From positions 62,001 through 126,000 of the forward strand of contig CAWHYW010000016.1 of NCBI GenBank assembly GCA_963833675.1: a stretch of 64,000 nucleotides of DNA, in the 5' to 3' direction. The notes under the pieces were generated by a model. That model saw only the letters and a program-made list of their open reading frames with translations, made no database searches and was not told the DNA's origin. The DNA comes from DASQDN01 sp963833675 (lineage in GTDB: Bacteria > Acidobacteriota > Terriglobia > Bryobacterales > Bryobacteraceae). Position 1 is the stretch's first letter; every line of letters begins with the position of its first letter. The position numbers and the translations under genes were made by a program. This document shows, piece by piece, positions 50,267-59,596 of this stretch.

Positions 50267-51175
50267 CAGCCGGTGACGGCTCAGACCGGCCCGTATCTCC
50301 TCTGCCGAAGCCTGGTTCCAGACGAGCAGCAGATCTTTCGACTGAGGAATTCGCACAAGCATGGGTGGGGTATAGGAGGCCGCCACCGAGGCCGGTTGCG
50401 GCGCCGACCAACTCACACCATGATCTACTGAGACGCTACGGTAGAAGCGGCCCAGTTCGGTTCGGCCAAACATCAGCAGTGAGCCGTCCGCACGTTCGAC
50501 CAAGCTCGGTTCCTCGAATGAGTAGCAGCCTTGCCGGCCTTGGTCGAGACTGACAAACAATTCGCTGAGACTGCGGCGCCAGGACTCCCCGTCGTCGTCC
50601 GAATAGAAGACCCAGCTGACACAGATGCTGTTGGAACCCACTTCGGAATCGTCGCCCGCCACCGGGCTGTACCAGTTGAAAGTCGGAACCACGATACGGC
50701 CATTCGAAAGGACGCGAGCCCCCGCAGTGCGGCAAAGAGAAAAGATCCGATCGATCACTACAGGACGCGACCAACTCGCGCCGCCATCCATGGACGTTCG
50801 GAAATGCAGCGTCCCATCGCGCCCCGGGCGGGAGTAGGGACCTCCATACACGATACCGAGTTGTTTGGATTTAAGGTGCAGCAGGCTCAGATGAACGTTG
50901 TCGCGGCCGGTCTCAATCAGTGCGCCACCGTTTTCGCGCACCGGTTGTGTTGGTCCCCAAGTTCGGCCTCCGTCTTTTGAGAACTTGCCGACGAGCTTAT
51001 GGCCTTCACCGAAGAGCAGCCAATAACGTCCATCGGCGAGACGCGCGAGAGTAACTTCCTGGACGTCCTTTCTTGGTGGAATCGGTAAGCCTTCAAAAAG
51101 GACGGATCCAGAGGCTGCGTGCGCGCATACCCGAGACGCGGCGATTCCCGCCAGCAATTGCCGGCGTGAGATCAT
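49952..51175 (-). CDS. Tat-exported sialidase-fold protein
   Basis: 407 residues with signal ISRRQLLAGIAASRVCAHA. The propeller has Asp boxes FSKDGGRTWGP, SMDGGASWS, SDDDGESWRR, VDHGVSWS and SSDGGDTWG. RFYRSVSVDHG and the closing VFSGKEVAITYDYGYG resemble the tyrosine region of this fold, but there is no YRIP sequence. Its start overlaps the stop of the GH33 gene by four bases (ATGA), so the two are translationally coupled and probably act on the same material. It is convergent with the MFS gene. Confidence 0.82.
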   Translation of the reverse strand: MISRRQLLAGIAASRVCAHAASGSVLFEGLPIPPRKDVQEVTLARLADGRYWLLFGEGHKLVGKFSKDGGRTWGPTQPVRENGGALIETGRDNVHLSLLHLKSKQLGIVYGGPYSRPGRDGTLHFRTSMDGGASWSRPVVIDRIFSLCRTAGARVLSNGRIVVPTFNWYSPVAGDDSEVGSNSICVSWVFYSDDDGESWRRSLSELFVSLDQGRQGCYSFEEPSLVERADGSLLMFGRTELGRFYRSVSVDHGVSWSAPQPASVAASYTPPMLVRIPQSKDLLLVWNQASAEEIRAGLSRHRLSTAISSDGGDTWGHFRNLESMDDRVHINPPERVEVLRSEHRYPQPADRSRYPHSPGCARICYPTVVFSGKEVAITYDYGYGVGEFENRHATRIKVLDLAWLYEA

Positions 51176-52767
51176 CTCTTCACCAACTCATCAAGGCCTA
51201 TCTTTTCGAATACCAGATCGGCTGTACTGCCTTCATAAACAATTCCAATGTGCCCGTCATCCACGCGAGAGATGCTTGGATAGCCGCGCCCCTTGCCTTG
51301 GTCGAGCAGGAGATGATTCTTCTCCGGCCACGTGCGTCCTTCGTCGAAGCTCACTTGAATCGTCTGGTTGACGCGAGCCGTTTGCGAATGAGGATTCGAG
51401 AACAGGAGGAGGCGCTTAGTTTCGCCGCCCTGGTTGTAGTCAACGGCACGGAGGCTCGCGTTGCAATTCGGCTCAATCAACGTCTTCCGATTGGTCTCGT
51501 GAGGTTGCCAGGTCTTCCCAAGATCCTTGGTGACATAGACGGCGCGGAGACGCTCATGGTCGTTGCGCATATTTAGCATGATGGAGCCGTCGCTGAGTTG
51601 CGCGGCCTGGCATTCGTTTCCGCCGCTGAAGGCCGGCGCCCCGACGGTCCATGTGGCGCCGTGATCCGCGCTGACCATGATGGTTGCGAACGGGACACCT
51701 TTTTCATCGCGTCCCTGGACGGGCATTACAAGCTTCCCATCGGGGAGATTGATGCCTTGCTGCGGGGCCGGCGCGAGCAGCCACCATGCCTGCTTCTTGA
51801 GTTTGCGAGTGAGATTCTCCGGCTTCGTCCAGGTGAGTCCGTCGTCCTTCGACCGCACCATCATCAATTGGGCGCTTTTGCCTATCTCGAATCCGGGCTC
51901 CGAGCCATCGTCCTTCCATTGATGCTTTCCCGGCTTCCCCCACATCCAAACCGCAAAAACGAAAATCTCACCGGTTTTCTGATCGACGACGATTCCGGGA
52001 TCGCTGACGCCATTCTGTTCCGGAGGCAGTTTGCCGTACTCGCCCATGTCCATGATCACCCGTACTGGCTCCCACGTCCGTCCACCGTCGGTACTGCGAC
52101 TCAACCCGATATCGATATCCTCCTGCAAGTCGCGCGACATGCGCCGGCGCATGTCATAAACGGCGTAAAGCGTGCCTTTGGGACCGGTGGCAAGAGAAGG
52201 GATGCGATAGGTGTGGACGCCATCGTCGTTGTGTTTGCGGAGCGCAATGCCGATACGCCGGGAAACATCCGACGTCGCAGCTTCAGGCTGGATGGTTCCC
52301 CCGCCGATACTCACCGACGTCAACTTCGCGGCTACTTTGTGAGATAGATCTGCCGAAGGCTTCAGCTTGCACGAGAGCAACAGCACGTTGGCGCCAGGTT
52401 GCAGGTCTTGCGTACCTTGAAAGGAGAGCTTTGCCGACGGTTGTGCGGACTGGCCGAAGCGAGACTCAGAGCCGAAGTCCGGCTTCGAGCCCGTGTAATA
52501 CAACTCGACCGAATCGAGATCGTTCATCTCCGTGGTTCCGTCGAGGGCGACCTCCACCGACTGCAGTTGCGCCGGCGTACTACGCTTCGAGTCGATGGTC
52601 ACCTGCATGAGGACATTGCGATCGTTCCGGATCAGCACGGGATGAACGTCCTTTGTTACCGAGACCGTAAGTCCGTCCGTTCCGCGACTCCCACATGCCA
52701 TGTTGAACAACGCTGCCACGCAGAGAATCCCTGCGCCGGCCCCGAAATAAGTCTTCGAACCCATCAT
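51172..52767 (-). CDS. Exo-alpha-sialidase, GH33, with N-terminal sialidase-associated domain
   Basis: 531 residues. A signal (FGAGAGILCVAALFNMAC, possibly a lipoprotein) is followed by the beta-sandwich found before bacterial sialidases at about 30-170. The GH33 propeller has the full signature: YRIP at 187-190 with the carboxylate-binding arginine, RRMSRDLQEDIDIG with the likely acid/base D213, five Asp boxes (STDGGRTW, SKDDGLTW, SADHGATW, TKDLGKTW, SFDEGRTW), a second arginine in IMLNMRND and GRGYPSISR with GIVYEG towards the end. Of the four sialidase-fold proteins here it is the only one with every catalytic landmark. The enzyme frees terminal sialic acid or a related 2-keto-3-deoxy acid. 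It lies directly after the aminotransferase gene on the sequence, upstream in neither spacing nor strand conflict. Confidence 0.9.
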   Translation of the reverse strand: MMGSKTYFGAGAGILCVAALFNMACGSRGTDGLTVSVTKDVHPVLIRNDRNVLMQVTIDSKRSTPAQLQSVEVALDGTTEMNDLDSVELYYTGSKPDFGSESRFGQSAQPSAKLSFQGTQDLQPGANVLLLSCKLKPSADLSHKVAAKLTSVSIGGGTIQPEAATSDVSRRIGIALRKHNDDGVHTYRIPSLATGPKGTLYAVYDMRRRMSRDLQEDIDIGLSRSTDGGRTWEPVRVIMDMGEYGKLPPEQNGVSDPGIVVDQKTGEIFVFAVWMWGKPGKHQWKDDGSEPGFEIGKSAQLMMVRSKDDGLTWTKPENLTRKLKKQAWWLLAPAPQQGINLPDGKLVMPVQGRDEKGVPFATIMVSADHGATWTVGAPAFSGGNECQAAQLSDGSIMLNMRNDHERLRAVYVTKDLGKTWQPHETNRKTLIEPNCNASLRAVDYNQGGETKRLLLFSNPHSQTARVNQTIQVSFDEGRTWPEKNHLLLDQGKGRGYPSISRVDDGHIGIVYEGSTADLVFEKIGLDELVKR

Positions 52768-53760
52768 TTATCGCGCTCCATTTTCGTTTTGCCGGCGCTC
52801 CCGTGCTGCTACGACCGCCGTTTCCGCTTCCATTTCTTTGACCTTGCGAGCGTACTCGTCCGCCTGGGCCACGATGTCCACGCCCACCATCTCGCTCCAA
52901 GCCGCGATCAACTTACTGGTGACTGCGCCGGGAGTGCCGGCGCCAATGGGCTGCCCGTTAATAAATGTGCAGGGCATGATTCCGAACGACGTCGCAGTGA
53001 AGAACGCTTCGTCGCCGTTCATCACTTCATAAAGGCCGAAGTCCTGCTCATGAGTGGGAATGGAGAGATTCCCGAGCAACTCTAAGACCGCTGCGCGCGT
53101 GATCCCGAGCAGAATATTTCTCCCAGGAGGCGTATAAACCTCCCCCCGGCGAACCACAAAGAAATTCGATCCGGTTCCTTCCGTAATAAGTCCCTGATCG
53201 TCTGTCAGCAGCGGCCACGATGCGGGGTCCATGCTTTGCGCTTGAATGTTCGCCAACTGATAATAAATGCGGCTCCGATTCTTCACCTTGGGATCGATTA
53301 GGTGAGCGGGGACGGCTCGCTGTGATGGGATCACAGCACGAACACCCGATCGATAGAGTGGTCCGTAACCCGAGAGGTGCCACCAGTACGGCCAGCAGCT
53401 TATGGTGACCGTGGGGCGCACAGTCCCGCCGAACACGCTCTTGTACATCGGAAGCGCACCCCGAGAAATATTCTGCATGATTTGGGCATCGGCGCCGTCG
53501 AGCGCGGGAAGATTCAGCTCGAGGGTTTGGAGCGTAGCCTGCTCCATCTCATCGATCGTCAGCGCGCAATCTATCCCGAGATAACGAAGTCCTGCGTATG
53601 TCCGTTCGAGGTGTGCGCGCAGCCGGAACGGTTTCTGTCGGTACGTTCGAATCATATCGAACACCATATCTCCGAACATCAGCGCGGAATCGAATATCGA
53701 AACGCGAGCCTCCTGTTCGGAGACAAACTCTCCGTTGAAATAGACCTTGCGGCTCACCAT
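52768..53760 (-). CDS. Class IV aminotransferase (BCAT/D-amino-acid transaminase fold)
   Basis: 330 residues of fold-type IV PLP enzyme. It has the N-terminal VYFNGEFVSEQEARVSIFD, SALMFGDMVFDMIRTY, the probable PLP lysine K160 in IDPKVKNRSRIYYQLAN, and the cofactor-phosphate region LITEGTGSNFFVVRRGEVYT and RNILLGITRAAVLELL. The family includes branched-chain and D-amino-acid transaminases and aminodeoxychorismate lyase; the exact substrate cannot be read. There is no signal peptide, so it is cytoplasmic. The stop codon directly abuts the sialidase ATG (TAAATG), and YhcH ends 10 bp before its start. Its presence in a sialidase operon is unusual. Confidence 0.85.
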   Translation of the reverse strand: MVSRKVYFNGEFVSEQEARVSIFDSALMFGDMVFDMIRTYRQKPFRLRAHLERTYAGLRYLGIDCALTIDEMEQATLQTLELNLPALDGADAQIMQNISRGALPMYKSVFGGTVRPTVTISCWPYWWHLSGYGPLYRSGVRAVIPSQRAVPAHLIDPKVKNRSRIYYQLANIQAQSMDPASWPLLTDDQGLITEGTGSNFFVVRRGEVYTPPGRNILLGITRAAVLELLGNLSIPTHEQDFGLYEVMNGDEAFFTATSFGIMPCTFINGQPIGAGTPGAVTSKLIAAWSEMVGVDIVAQADEYARKVKEMEAETAVVAARERRQNENGAR

Positions 53761-53770
53761 GATCGTCTCC

Positions 53771-54346
53771 CTAGCCTTGAAGTCCGTAATCGTGTTCGAC
53801 CTTTACAACAACCTTGTGCAGCTCGTGAGGGCCATCCAGATGACAGTTGGGCATGTGCCCGCCTCCCGGAAAGAACACCGCGAACTGTCCCGGATAGAGC
53901 TTGACCTTGACATAGTTTGCGGGCACGGCATAAGAGGCGGCATCGTCGCTTGTCTGATACGGTGTGATCACCTTTAGAGTTTCGGCGGGAGCGAAGCCGG
54001 TAGTAACCTGTCCCGAGATCATGTAGTGCACGTCGATGTACTTCCGGTGCGACTCGAACTCAACCTTCTCCGGCGGCTGCGATTTCGACTTGTCGATTAT
54101 GGCGTATGCCTTGGGATCAATTACGTGCTTGCCGAGCGCTAACTGCGCCAGGTCGGAACGCTCGAGAAAGCGGAACGCCACTGCCAGGCGGCGAAGGTCG
54201 GCGTGAGTCTGCCACGATTTCAGATCCCCTTGCACCAAAAGTGAATCCTTGCCGGTTGCGGCGATTGGGAGTATCGTCAATCCAAAACCGGCCCCCATCG
54301 CGCGAAGAAACTTTCGCCGGCCGCCCGGCGCCTCCGTTATTGCCAA
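53771..54346 (-). CDS. YhcH/YjgK/YiaL (NanQ-like) family protein with Tat signal
   Basis: 191 residues. After a twin-arginine signal (GGRRKFLRAMGAGFGLTILP) comes a complete YhcH-type cupin-like domain: KVEFESHRKYIDVHYMISG and FAVFFPGGGHMPNCHLDG, then HELHKVVVKVEHDYG. The Glu and His residues form the family's metal site. In Escherichia coli NanQ (YhcH) is a cytoplasmic anomerase that opens cyclic sialic acid. Export of such a protein is unusual and would place sugar opening in the periplasm, beside the sialidases. It is intact, between the putative glycosidase gene (36 bp upstream) and the aminotransferase gene (10 bp downstream). Confidence 0.87.
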   Translation of the reverse strand: MAITEAPGGRRKFLRAMGAGFGLTILPIAATGKDSLLVQGDLKSWQTHADLRRLAVAFRFLERSDLAQLALGKHVIDPKAYAIIDKSKSQPPEKVEFESHRKYIDVHYMISGQVTTGFAPAETLKVITPYQTSDDAASYAVPANYVKVKLYPGQFAVFFPGGGHMPNCHLDGPHELHKVVVKVEHDYGLQG

Positions 54347-54382
54347 GAATCATCTTTTCAATCCCCTTTCTTCGGGAGTTCG

Positions 54383-56097
54383 TTAGTCGGCATTATTCGA
54401 AAGCCCGCGGTTGTACTCGACCAACACTTCCATTCCGGTGAGAACCGGCTCCACCGACATCTGCGGATTCAACTTGCGCACATTCACTTCCAGCGTGTTC
54501 TCACCGGCGCGCATTATCTCCAGAGGGACCGGCATTGTCATCCATGTATCGTTATTCATGATGAAGACGGCGCGCGCGCGGCGAGTCTCACGCGCCAGTA
54601 AGGTGGCATTCATCGATACGTCGAAATCATCTGGCGCCGTATAGTTGGTGATCTTGAGCCGAAGCGTGATTTGCGGTATTGCTCCGCTTTGCTGCGCCTT
54701 ACGCAAATCATCGGCGAATCCGAATGGAACGCGATGCCGGCCGGGCTTAAGCGACACAGGCAACACAATGTCGTCAATGGCTCGATAATCGCGCGATGCC
54801 TGGCCCGCATTCCCTTCCACATCGGTTTCGCGCGACACCGATTCGAGCACATAGCGCTTGTTCTTGAATTGGAAGTCGTTCCTATCGCGAAGTTCGTGAA
54901 GAACGCGGTAATAATCGGGATGAACCTCGCTGTACCAGACGGAGTTGAGCGCCTGCGACCGGGGAGGAGTCTGTGCGTCGTGCCCGTGGAGCAGGTGGCC
55001 GTAGTTGAACAGATTCAAACCATGCGCGCCTCGGCCGTACATTAACTGCGCCCAGGCCCGCGTTTCCTCGGTCGTCCGCCAATGGTTGATGCTCGGGTAA
55101 ATCCAACATGGCTTGTCGCGCACCAGTTCGAGCCACGGCTTCAAGTCGAGCGTCATCGTCATGTAGCCGCAGCCCGGCGAGATCGCATCGATCAAGCCCT
55201 GTTTCACCCAAGTGACAACGTCGAGTCCACGCTCGACGCAGGCATCGATCTTAGGGATCACCCGTACGTGGAAGTAAAGCTTTCGCTGCCGCTCTTTGGC
55301 AAGGCGGTCAACAATTTTCCTCACGTTCCGCATAAGGTCCGTCATCAGGGCGGCATTCTCGGGTTTGCCTGACTCCTTGAAATACCGCGGGTCTCTGTCG
55401 AAATCGAGAGAGATGCCGTCGTTATCCCAACGCGTGAGGAACTCTTCGATAATGGCCAGCTTGTGTTCGCGCACTTCTTTGTGAGCGAAATCAAACATTC
55501 CCCACGTAAAGGAATCCATGCCTCGCTTCAGATCCGCAGGCAGGCCCTTGAAGCCGGTTTCCCAGTTGATCGGGTATTTTCCATAGCCCAACAACAATCG
55601 TGGATTTTGTCGCTTGAAGCGGCTCACCTCGTATCGAAAGAATTGATCGTGGGGATCGTTCATCCGTACGATCGGAATGACCTTCCATCCCAATCGATGG
55701 CCGTATTCCACAGCCAGCTTCGGAGGATTCGCATCGGACTCGATCAATCGTTTGGTGTTCTCGCGGTAACGCCAGACCCATGCATCTCCCAACTGATTGA
55801 AGCTGTCCATCAGTAGTTCGCCGGTCTTCAGCCCGGCTACATACCCGTCACTGGAACACAGATTATAGAAGATGGCATCAACCTGGGTTCCGGCCATAGG
55901 ATGAATGCACTCCTCTACCCAACGTTCACGCGTGAGCGGGTAATCGGCGCACGGGATGTCGTTCCATTCGGTCTCGAAAATGAGGCGGAATGGAGGCTCT
56001 CCGCGGCTTTCACCGCCGGCGAGGCGAGAGACGCAGCTGCTGCCGCGCCTGCAGCAGTTAACGAGGAGCGAAGGAAATTACGCCGGCCCTTTTTCAT
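54383..56097 (-). CDS. Tat-exported putative glycosidase (TIM barrel plus beta domain), one frame change
   Basis: About 571 residues after repair. It starts at ATG 56097 after GGAGGGG, with Tat signal KKGRRNFLRSSLTAAGAAAA. The frame slips near 56000-56004: the correct continuation is FETEWNDIPCADYPLTRERW and then MAGTQVDAIFYNLCSSDGY. The barrel has strand-end acids typical of glycosidases (NDGISLDFDRDPRYF, YFHVRVIPKIDACVERGLDV, INHWRTTEETRAWAQ), followed by a C-terminal beta domain from about residue 420. It resembles GHL10-like families of uncharacterised glycosyl hydrolases, but I cannot name the exact family or substrate. It is the first gene of the operon leading into YhcH, the aminotransferase and the two sialidase-fold genes. 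Confidence 0.7.
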
Positions 56098-56145
56098 GGA
56101 ATCCCCTCCGGAGATCGGCTATCGTTAGGAGGAGGCCGCACGACT

Positions 56146-56295
56146 CATTGCACGACATTGCACGTTCATGCGGCTTTGACACAGCAGAGACTATATATCA
56201 GATCAGAAACGACGTTGTCAAATGAGATCCCACGACCGAACTATGCATCCAAAAATGCAAGAACTGTTGACAATATCGGCACAGAATGGCATACT
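56146..56295. promoter_or_regulatory. Divergent control region with direct repeats, inverted repeat and a sigma70-like promoter
   Basis: CATTGCACG is repeated in tandem with a 10-bp period (56146-56154 and 56156-56164). TGCAT/ATGCA form an inverted repeat at 56244-56259. TTGACA at 56267-56272, 17 bp from CATACT at 56290-56295, is a plausible promoter for the DeoR gene. The region divides the leftward glycosidase-sialidase operon from the rightward DeoR operon, so it is where the DeoR protein would be expected to bind. Confidence 0.5.
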
Positions 56296-56357
56296 ACGGC
56301 ACGTATTAGGGCGGATCCGTTGAATTTGTGCATTATTGCGCCCCTTAATGGGAAGAT

Positions 56358-57134
56358 ATGAGCACGAGCAAGGTGAGCTTGTTCCGTGAAGAACGGAAGC
56401 TTCAAATCTTGGAGATGCTGAAGGTCGATCAGAGGGTGGAGGTCGCCCGTTTAGCATCTCGCTTTGAAGTCAGTGAGGACACGATCCGGCGCGACCTGCG
56501 GGATCTCGAGACGCAAGGGTTGATCGTCAAGACCCACGGCGGAGCTTTGAATCGTGTCGAAGCTCCTAAATCCTACGAAAAGCGATTGGAACATGCCTGG
56601 AGCTTTAAGTCCTCCATTGGTAAGGCTGCGGCAGCGCTGGTTGAGGAGGGCGAGTGCCTTCTGATTGATAGCGGCACCACCGCTCTCAGCCTGGCCCGCT
56701 CGTTGAAGGTGAACAAGGCTAAAGTGCTCACCAACAGCCTGGAAGTGGCGAAGGTCATCTCGGAGTACCCGCAACTGGAGCTAGTTGTATTAGGCGGACG
56801 ATGGGACCCGCTACATCAATTGGTTGGACCTGCAACGGTGGATCAACTGCTGCGATACCGCGTGGACAAAGTCTTTCTTGCGATGCCTGGCTTGGATGTC
56901 AAGCACGGTATCACGGTGCCGTCAGAGGAAGAGGCGGCTGTAAAGCGGGCGATGATTCAGATTGGCCAGCAGGTGATTGGTCTCGCCGACCACACCAAGA
57001 TGGGCGTGGTCGCGTTCGCTTACGTGGCGGCCGCATCCGTGATCGATCTACTTGTCACGGACGAATTGGCGGACCTCGGTCCGTTTGGCGCCATCGGCTG
57101 GGAAGTTGTGCGGGTCAAGCGAGAAGCGGAGTGA
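56358..57134 (+). CDS. DeoR/GlpR-family sugar-responsive regulator
   Basis: 258 residues. The N-terminal winged helix has the DeoR signature (RKLQILEMLKVDQRVEVARL; FEVSEDTIRRDLRDLETQG; KTHGGAL). The C-terminal DeoRC sensor domain has the sugar-phosphate site LIDSGTTALSLARSL with VLTNSLEVAKVI and LVVLGGRWDP, and GLADHTKMGVVAF near the end. Such proteins usually repress a catabolic operon until a phosphorylated sugar intermediate binds. It sits between two divergent operons and just ahead of the oxidoreductase genes (15 bp), so it probably controls both. It implies that a sugar-phosphate or similar acidic sugar is made in the pathway. Confidence 0.9.
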   Translation: MSTSKVSLFREERKLQILEMLKVDQRVEVARLASRFEVSEDTIRRDLRDLETQGLIVKTHGGALNRVEAPKSYEKRLEHAWSFKSSIGKAAAALVEEGECLLIDSGTTALSLARSLKVNKAKVLTNSLEVAKVISEYPQLELVVLGGRWDPLHQLVGPATVDQLLRYRVDKVFLAMPGLDVKHGITVPSEEEAAVKRAMIQIGQQVIGLADHTKMGVVAFAYVAAASVIDLLVTDELADLGPFGAIGWEVVRVKREAE

Positions 57135-57149
57135 TTTTGGACCGCGACC

Positions 57150-58361
57150 ATGGCGCCTAGAACGGCCGATGTCATCGTCGTTGGGGCTGGAATTTCCGGG
57201 CTCAGCATCGCTCTACATCTGAAAGAGAGCGGAGTACAAAAGGTCACGGTGCTGGAGCGTCACAGCGTTGGTTCGGGTCAATCCGGGCGGGCGGCTGGAA
57301 TCCTCCGCGCATTGGTCAACAACACGGCCGTGTCAACGATGCTGTTGAGTTCGCTGCGGTTCTTTCGTACCTTCCGGGAACGATACGGCGAAGCTTTGCC
57401 AATCAACGAATGTGGTTACCTGCTGATCGACAAGCTACAGCGCGAGGAAGCGATGAATGGCTCCCTGTGCCGAGCGGCAGCGGCGGGATGTCAAGCGACG
57501 CGCATTGACCAATCCCAGGCCGGCGAACTTCAACCAGGGTTACGGAGGAGTGACGATGACATCTATGCGTTCGAGCCGGCGGCCATTTTCCTCGACGCAA
57601 TGCTGGCGGCCCAGACATTCCGCAAGGTCGTGAGCCGTTTGGGGGTCGAATTGGAAGAAGGCTGCGAAGTGCAGTCGCTCCTGTTTAATGGAACTCGCCT
57701 CGAAGGCGTAGAGACGAATCATGGGCGGTTCCTCGCGAACAAAGTTGTGATTGCGACATCGGTGCTGGGCGCTGAGCAGTTAAAGAAGGTTGGCATTGAA
57801 GTTCCGGTGTTTCCGCGTCGAACCGAGATGGCATTTTTTTCCGTCTTTCCCGAATCGAGTTATCGCTCGCGATGCATCTTGTCGGACGCTCGAACCCTTT
57901 TGTATTTGCGACCTGAAGGTTCCGCGCAGATGTTCGTGGGCTGGCGGGAAGGGGACCGGCCGTGGTCGCCGGCTGATGCAGTTGGGCTCGATCCGGAAAA
58001 CTACCGGCAGACCGCCCATCATCAGAGTCTCGCCGTGATGGCTGAGCGGCTCACTGAAACGCTGCCGTTCATGGCCAATGGGTTCGTTCATCGTACGTAT
58101 GCATGCGTGTACGACTACACGCCGGATGGCATGCCGGTACTTGACTGCGCCAAGTCTGTGCCGGGCCTCTACTTCGCATTGGGTTTCAGCGGAGGTGGTT
58201 TTTCCCTCTCTCCGTGGGTAGGCGCCTCCATGGCGCGGTTCGTAGTCAGTGGTCTGAAGCCTCCCGAAATGGAATTGCTTAGACTCGGGCGATTCCAGGA
58301 AGGCGCCCTGCTGTCGTGGAGTAATGCATCATCGAGTGATACAGCGGGAGCAAACGCATGA
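57150..58361 (+). CDS. FAD-dependent oxidoreductase, DAO family (sarcosine/glycine oxidase-like)
   Basis: 403 residues. The FAD-binding site is at the N-terminus (DVIVVGAGISGLSIALHLKE), followed by VTVLERHSVGSGQSGRAAG, typical of the DAO superfamily (D-amino-acid, sarcosine, dimethylglycine and glycerol-3-phosphate oxidases). YDYTPDGMPVLDCAKSVPGL and the C-terminal LYFALGFSGGGFSLSPWVG complete the FAD pocket. No second domain is present. The stop overlaps the P450 start (ATGA). The substrate may be an amine or N-methyl compound, or a hydroxy acid; the sequence does not decide. It is the first structural gene after the DeoR regulator. Confidence 0.88.
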   Translation: MAPRTADVIVVGAGISGLSIALHLKESGVQKVTVLERHSVGSGQSGRAAGILRALVNNTAVSTMLLSSLRFFRTFRERYGEALPINECGYLLIDKLQREEAMNGSLCRAAAAGCQATRIDQSQAGELQPGLRRSDDDIYAFEPAAIFLDAMLAAQTFRKVVSRLGVELEEGCEVQSLLFNGTRLEGVETNHGRFLANKVVIATSVLGAEQLKKVGIEVPVFPRRTEMAFFSVFPESSYRSRCILSDARTLLYLRPEGSAQMFVGWREGDRPWSPADAVGLDPENYRQTAHHQSLAVMAERLTETLPFMANGFVHRTYACVYDYTPDGMPVLDCAKSVPGLYFALGFSGGGFSLSPWVGASMARFVVSGLKPPEMELLRLGRFQEGALLSWSNASSSDTAGANA

Positions 58362-59587
58362 TCGGCGTCAATGCATCCGTCGCTTTCGACAGCGCTCTGT
58401 TGAGTCACTACTATCTGACCGATCCGTATTCTTTCTATAGTGAACTTCGAAGCAAAGCCCCCGTCTACTTCAGCGAACGATTGAACGGATGGATCGTGAC
58501 CCGCTACGCGGACGTCACCTCTGGGCTTTTGGACAAGCGCCTGATCTCCGGTCGCCGCGTAGAATCATTCTCCAGTCACTTGGAACGCGCCGACCAGGAT
58601 CGAATGGCAGCGCTGCACCGGCATTTGGAGAAGTGGATCGGCAACATGGACCCGCCGGATCACACGCGTCTTCGAGCGTTGGTAAACAAGGCCTTCACCC
58701 CTCGGATGGTGCAGGAGTTACAGAATGCTATAGAAGGCATCGTCAAACGACTCTTGAATGCAGCCCAGGCCAGGGGAGAGATGGAATTCGTTCGGGAGTT
58801 CGCTTATCCCTTGCCGGCGACTGTGATTGCCACGATGCTCGGAATTCCAGCCGAGGATCAGGAGAGATTTATCGTATGGGCGGACCATCTTACTGCCTAT
58901 ACTGGGAGCGGAACAGCCGCGCCCGATTTGGCGCTTGCCGCCCAGCGCAGCGTGCACGAACTGACCATGTATTTCCGTAGCATTGCGGAAGAGAAGCGCG
59001 CCAGGCCGGGTAACGATTTGATCAGCAGTCTTGTTTCGCTTGAAGAAGAAGGGGACCGGATATCGGAACAGGAACTTCTGTCGATGTGCACATTCCTCCT
59101 GGTGGCGGGTCATGAAACAACCATGGCGCTCCTCTCCAATGGATTGCATGCGCTGCTGCAGAATCCTCAACAGAAGCAAGCGCTGCGGGACGATCCGGGA
59201 TGGATGAGAACGGCGGTAGAGGAATTCCTACGCTTTGACAGCCCGATTCAGCATCAGACAAGAGTTGCTGCAGAGACATTGACGATCTCTGGCACACGAA
59301 TCGAGAAGGGGCAACGTGTGTTGCTTATGCTCGGCGCGGCAAATCGTGATCCTGCCCAATTCGCCGAGCCGGACATCTTAAACATTTCGCGCGATCCCAA
59401 CCGGCACGTCGCATTCGGCCTGGGCATCCACTACTGTATTGGCGCGCCCCTCGCTCGGCTTGAGGCGCAGATCGCTTTCGTCGAGATTCTGCGCCGTTTT
59501 CCGCAAATCCGCTCACAAGAGCAGAGCGTACAATGGCGAGTCCATACGTCGAACCGGAATCCGATTTCCATGAGGGTGACCTGGTAG
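58358..59587 (+). CDS. Cytochrome P450
   Basis: 409 residues, soluble bacterial type. The I-helix oxygen-binding motif is AGHETT (250-255), the ExxR pair is E289/R292, and the haem ligand is C360 in FGLGIHYCIGAPLAR. WIGNMDPPDHTRLRALVNKA is the conserved C-helix segment that contacts haem. The enzyme hydroxylates or demethylates a substrate using two electrons from a redox partner, but no ferredoxin or reductase gene is in the window. It overlaps the first FAD oxidoreductase by four bases and is followed 9 bp later by the second, so it is firmly part of the operon. It most resembles the soluble CYP107-like class, but family assignment needs a search. Confidence 0.93.
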   Translation: MIGVNASVAFDSALLSHYYLTDPYSFYSELRSKAPVYFSERLNGWIVTRYADVTSGLLDKRLISGRRVESFSSHLERADQDRMAALHRHLEKWIGNMDPPDHTRLRALVNKAFTPRMVQELQNAIEGIVKRLLNAAQARGEMEFVREFAYPLPATVIATMLGIPAEDQERFIVWADHLTAYTGSGTAAPDLALAAQRSVHELTMYFRSIAEEKRARPGNDLISSLVSLEEEGDRISEQELLSMCTFLLVAGHETTMALLSNGLHALLQNPQQKQALRDDPGWMRTAVEEFLRFDSPIQHQTRVAAETLTISGTRIEKGQRVLLMLGAANRDPAQFAEPDILNISRDPNRHVAFGLGIHYCIGAPLARLEAQIAFVEILRRFPQIRSQEQSVQWRVHTSNRNPISMRVTW

Positions 59588-59596
59588 CGATTCCAA

